NCBI GenBank assembly: GCA_946541275.1
Contig: CAMNJH010000010.1
Location: 1 to 32,195, forward strand
DNA length: 32,195 nucleotides
Direction of reading: 5' to 3'
From: an uncultured Prevotellaceae bacterium
GTDB taxonomy: Bacteria > Bacteroidota > Bacteroidia > Bacteroidales > Bacteroidaceae
A program made the translations under genes and the position numbers. Below are positions 31,095 through 32,195 of the stretch, in pieces (position 1 is the first letter of the stretch; each line of letters starts with the position of its first letter). The notes under the pieces are model-generated. The model was given only the letters and a program-made list of their open reading frames with translations. It had not been told where the DNA came from and ran no database searches.

Positions 31095-32117
31095 ATGAAG
31101 AAAAAATACACCCTATATCTATTCATCTTTGTCTGCGCCCTGGCCATCCTGTCCTGTCAGTCGGCCAAGCAGCCAACTCCTGCTTCATCCGACGCTGTCC
31201 TGGTGCTGCCCGAGCTGGGCTACCCACAGGCCATGCTGCACAACGGCCGCTACTATCTCACTATACAGGCACTGGGTGGCCGATCGGTAGAGCTCTACGC
31301 CACCACTGACCTTTGCCAGATGGAAAAGGCCGAGCACCGCGTCATCATTGCCGAAAACGACTCGCTGACCCATTTCTGGTCGCCGGAAATCTACAGGATT
31401 GACAATCGTTGGTACCTCTACTTCGAGGGCGACGACGGCAACACCGACAACCACCACTTGTACGTCATGGAGTGCAGCGATGACGACCCCATGACGGGCC
31501 AGTTTGTGACCAAGGGCGTCATTGACACCCATGCCGAGTGGAACTACGGCATTCATCCCAGCCTGCTGCAACTGCCCTCGGGTGAGCTGTACCTGTTCTG
31601 GAGCGGATGGCCTAAGCGCCGCAATGAGACCGAGACGCAGTGCATTTACATTGCCCGCATGGAAAATCCCTGGACCACCAGCAGTGACCGTGTCATGATT
31701 TCAGAACCGGAATATGAATGGGAGCGACAGTGGATTAATCCCGATGGCAACCGTTCGGCCTACCCCATCTACGTGAACGAGAATCCCGAGGCTTTCCTTT
31801 CGCCCGATGGCAACCATGTGGTCGTGCTCTATTCGGCCAGCGGCATCTGGACTGAATACACGGCACTGGGCATGCTCACCGCTCCGGCCCAGGCCAACCT
31901 GCTGGATACCGCCGTATGGACCAAGCGCCAAGAACCCGTCATGCTACCTGACACCATCAACCGCACCTGCATCAACAACGTGTATCTGGTGTCCACCCCT
32001 GACAGCCAGCAGACACAGCTGTTGTACGAACTGAAACGCCGCGAAAACGGAAACATCATACGCGACACCTACGTGCGACCCATCCGCTGGACTCCCGAGG
32101 GCGAACCAATGCCCTAA
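31095..32117 (+). CDS. GH43-like lipoprotein, probably catalytically altered
   Basis: This 340-residue lipoprotein (MKKKYTLYLFIFVCALAILSCQ, lipobox AILSC21) has the five-bladed-propeller wording of GH43: NGRYYLT, FWSPEIYRIDNRWYLYFEGD, HLYVMECSDDDPMTGQF, ARMENPWT, ISEPEYEWE and VVVLYSASG. In active GH43 enzymes an ADP-type Asp acts as base, a second Asp tunes the acid, and a Glu in an NEGP-like motif is the acid. Here the first position reads GYP (Tyr43), the second reads GIHPSLL (His154), and only the Glu (VNENPEA, E229) remains. It may therefore bind rather than cut glycans, or belong to a divergent branch. It is transcribed away from the mannan operon, with its own promoter. My motif alignment is from memory. 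Confidence 0.78.
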   Translation: MKKKYTLYLFIFVCALAILSCQSAKQPTPASSDAVLVLPELGYPQAMLHNGRYYLTIQALGGRSVELYATTDLCQMEKAEHRVIIAENDSLTHFWSPEIYRIDNRWYLYFEGDDGNTDNHHLYVMECSDDDPMTGQFVTKGVIDTHAEWNYGIHPSLLQLPSGELYLFWSGWPKRRNETETQCIYIARMENPWTTSSDRVMISEPEYEWERQWINPDGNRSAYPIYVNENPEAFLSPDGNHVVVLYSASGIWTEYTALGMLTAPAQANLLDTAVWTKRQEPVMLPDTINRTCINNVYLVSTPDSQQTQLLYELKRRENGNIIRDTYVRPIRWTPEGEPMP

Positions 32118-32128
32118 GTCTTTTTACG

Positions 32129-32148
32129 ATTGCCAAGAATTAGGCAAT
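32129..32148. terminator. Weak hairpin after the GH43-like gene
   Basis: ATTGCC (32129-32134) pairs with GGCAAT (32143-32148) around an 8-nt loop, 12 bases after the stop codon. There is a T5 run before it but none behind it, so it is at best a weak terminator. Confidence 0.35.
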
Positions 32149-32195
32149 AACATATTTGTTGGCACAAAGTGCAAGAGTATAATAGCTTTCTATTT

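Overview
The window looks like part of a Bacteroidales genome, most probably a gut or rumen Prevotella-type organism. The evidence is a SusC/SusD outer-membrane pair, many Bacteroidetes-style promoters (TTTG, about 19 nt, then TAnnTTTG), lipoproteins with Bacteroidetes-style signal peptides, and weak Shine-Dalgarno use. There are no rRNA, tRNA, CRISPR or intact insertion-sequence genes that I can see.

Left part (1-5038, mostly accessory): a toxin-first type II toxin-antitoxin pair of the HigBA type. It is followed by a gene-free stretch with two copies of a 38-bp promoter-bearing repeat. Next is a lipid-anchored, membrane-spanning TPR/SpoIIE-type PP2C phosphatase, then a lone DUF1016 (YhcG-type) PD-(D/E)XK nuclease on the minus strand. 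Last is a 48-codon remnant that reads like the start of an AlbA_2/Schlafen-like protein.

Middle (5039-12891, minus strand, visibly AT-richer than its flanks): four tightly packed genes behind one promoter. In transcription order they are a DUF1848 radical-SAM-like protein, a giant fusion of about 1,810 residues, a 354-residue coiled-coil protein with a C-terminal membrane anchor, and a 99-residue protein of unknown family. The fusion carries WG-type repeats, a methyltransferase-like Rossmann domain, a PD-(D/E)XK nuclease-like domain, a RecQ-type helicase and a Cys-rich cluster. I know of no named defence system with this make-up, and it is the best candidate here for an undescribed anti-phage or DNA-processing system.

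The core gene greA follows on the plus strand, ending in a hairpin shared with the convergent operon beyond it.

Right part (13654-30779, minus strand): an alpha-mannan-type polysaccharide utilization locus. In transcription order it encodes a glutaminase-like DUF4965 protein, an IPT/NHL surface lipoprotein, SusC, SusD, a DUF1735/DUF4361 surface lipoprotein, a GH92 alpha-mannosidase and two GH76 endo-alpha-1,6-mannanases. The surface lipoproteins would bind mannan, GH76 would cut the backbone, SusCD would import oligosaccharides, and GH92 would remove side-chain mannose. No dedicated regulator lies in the window. Six copies of a GC-rich palindromic repeat run through this operon. Three are read in frame inside lipoprotein signal peptides, one lies just after the GH92 signal peptide, and two lie directly behind stop codons. 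Divergently transcribed at the right end is a GH43-like lipoprotein that appears to lack two of the three catalytic carboxylates.
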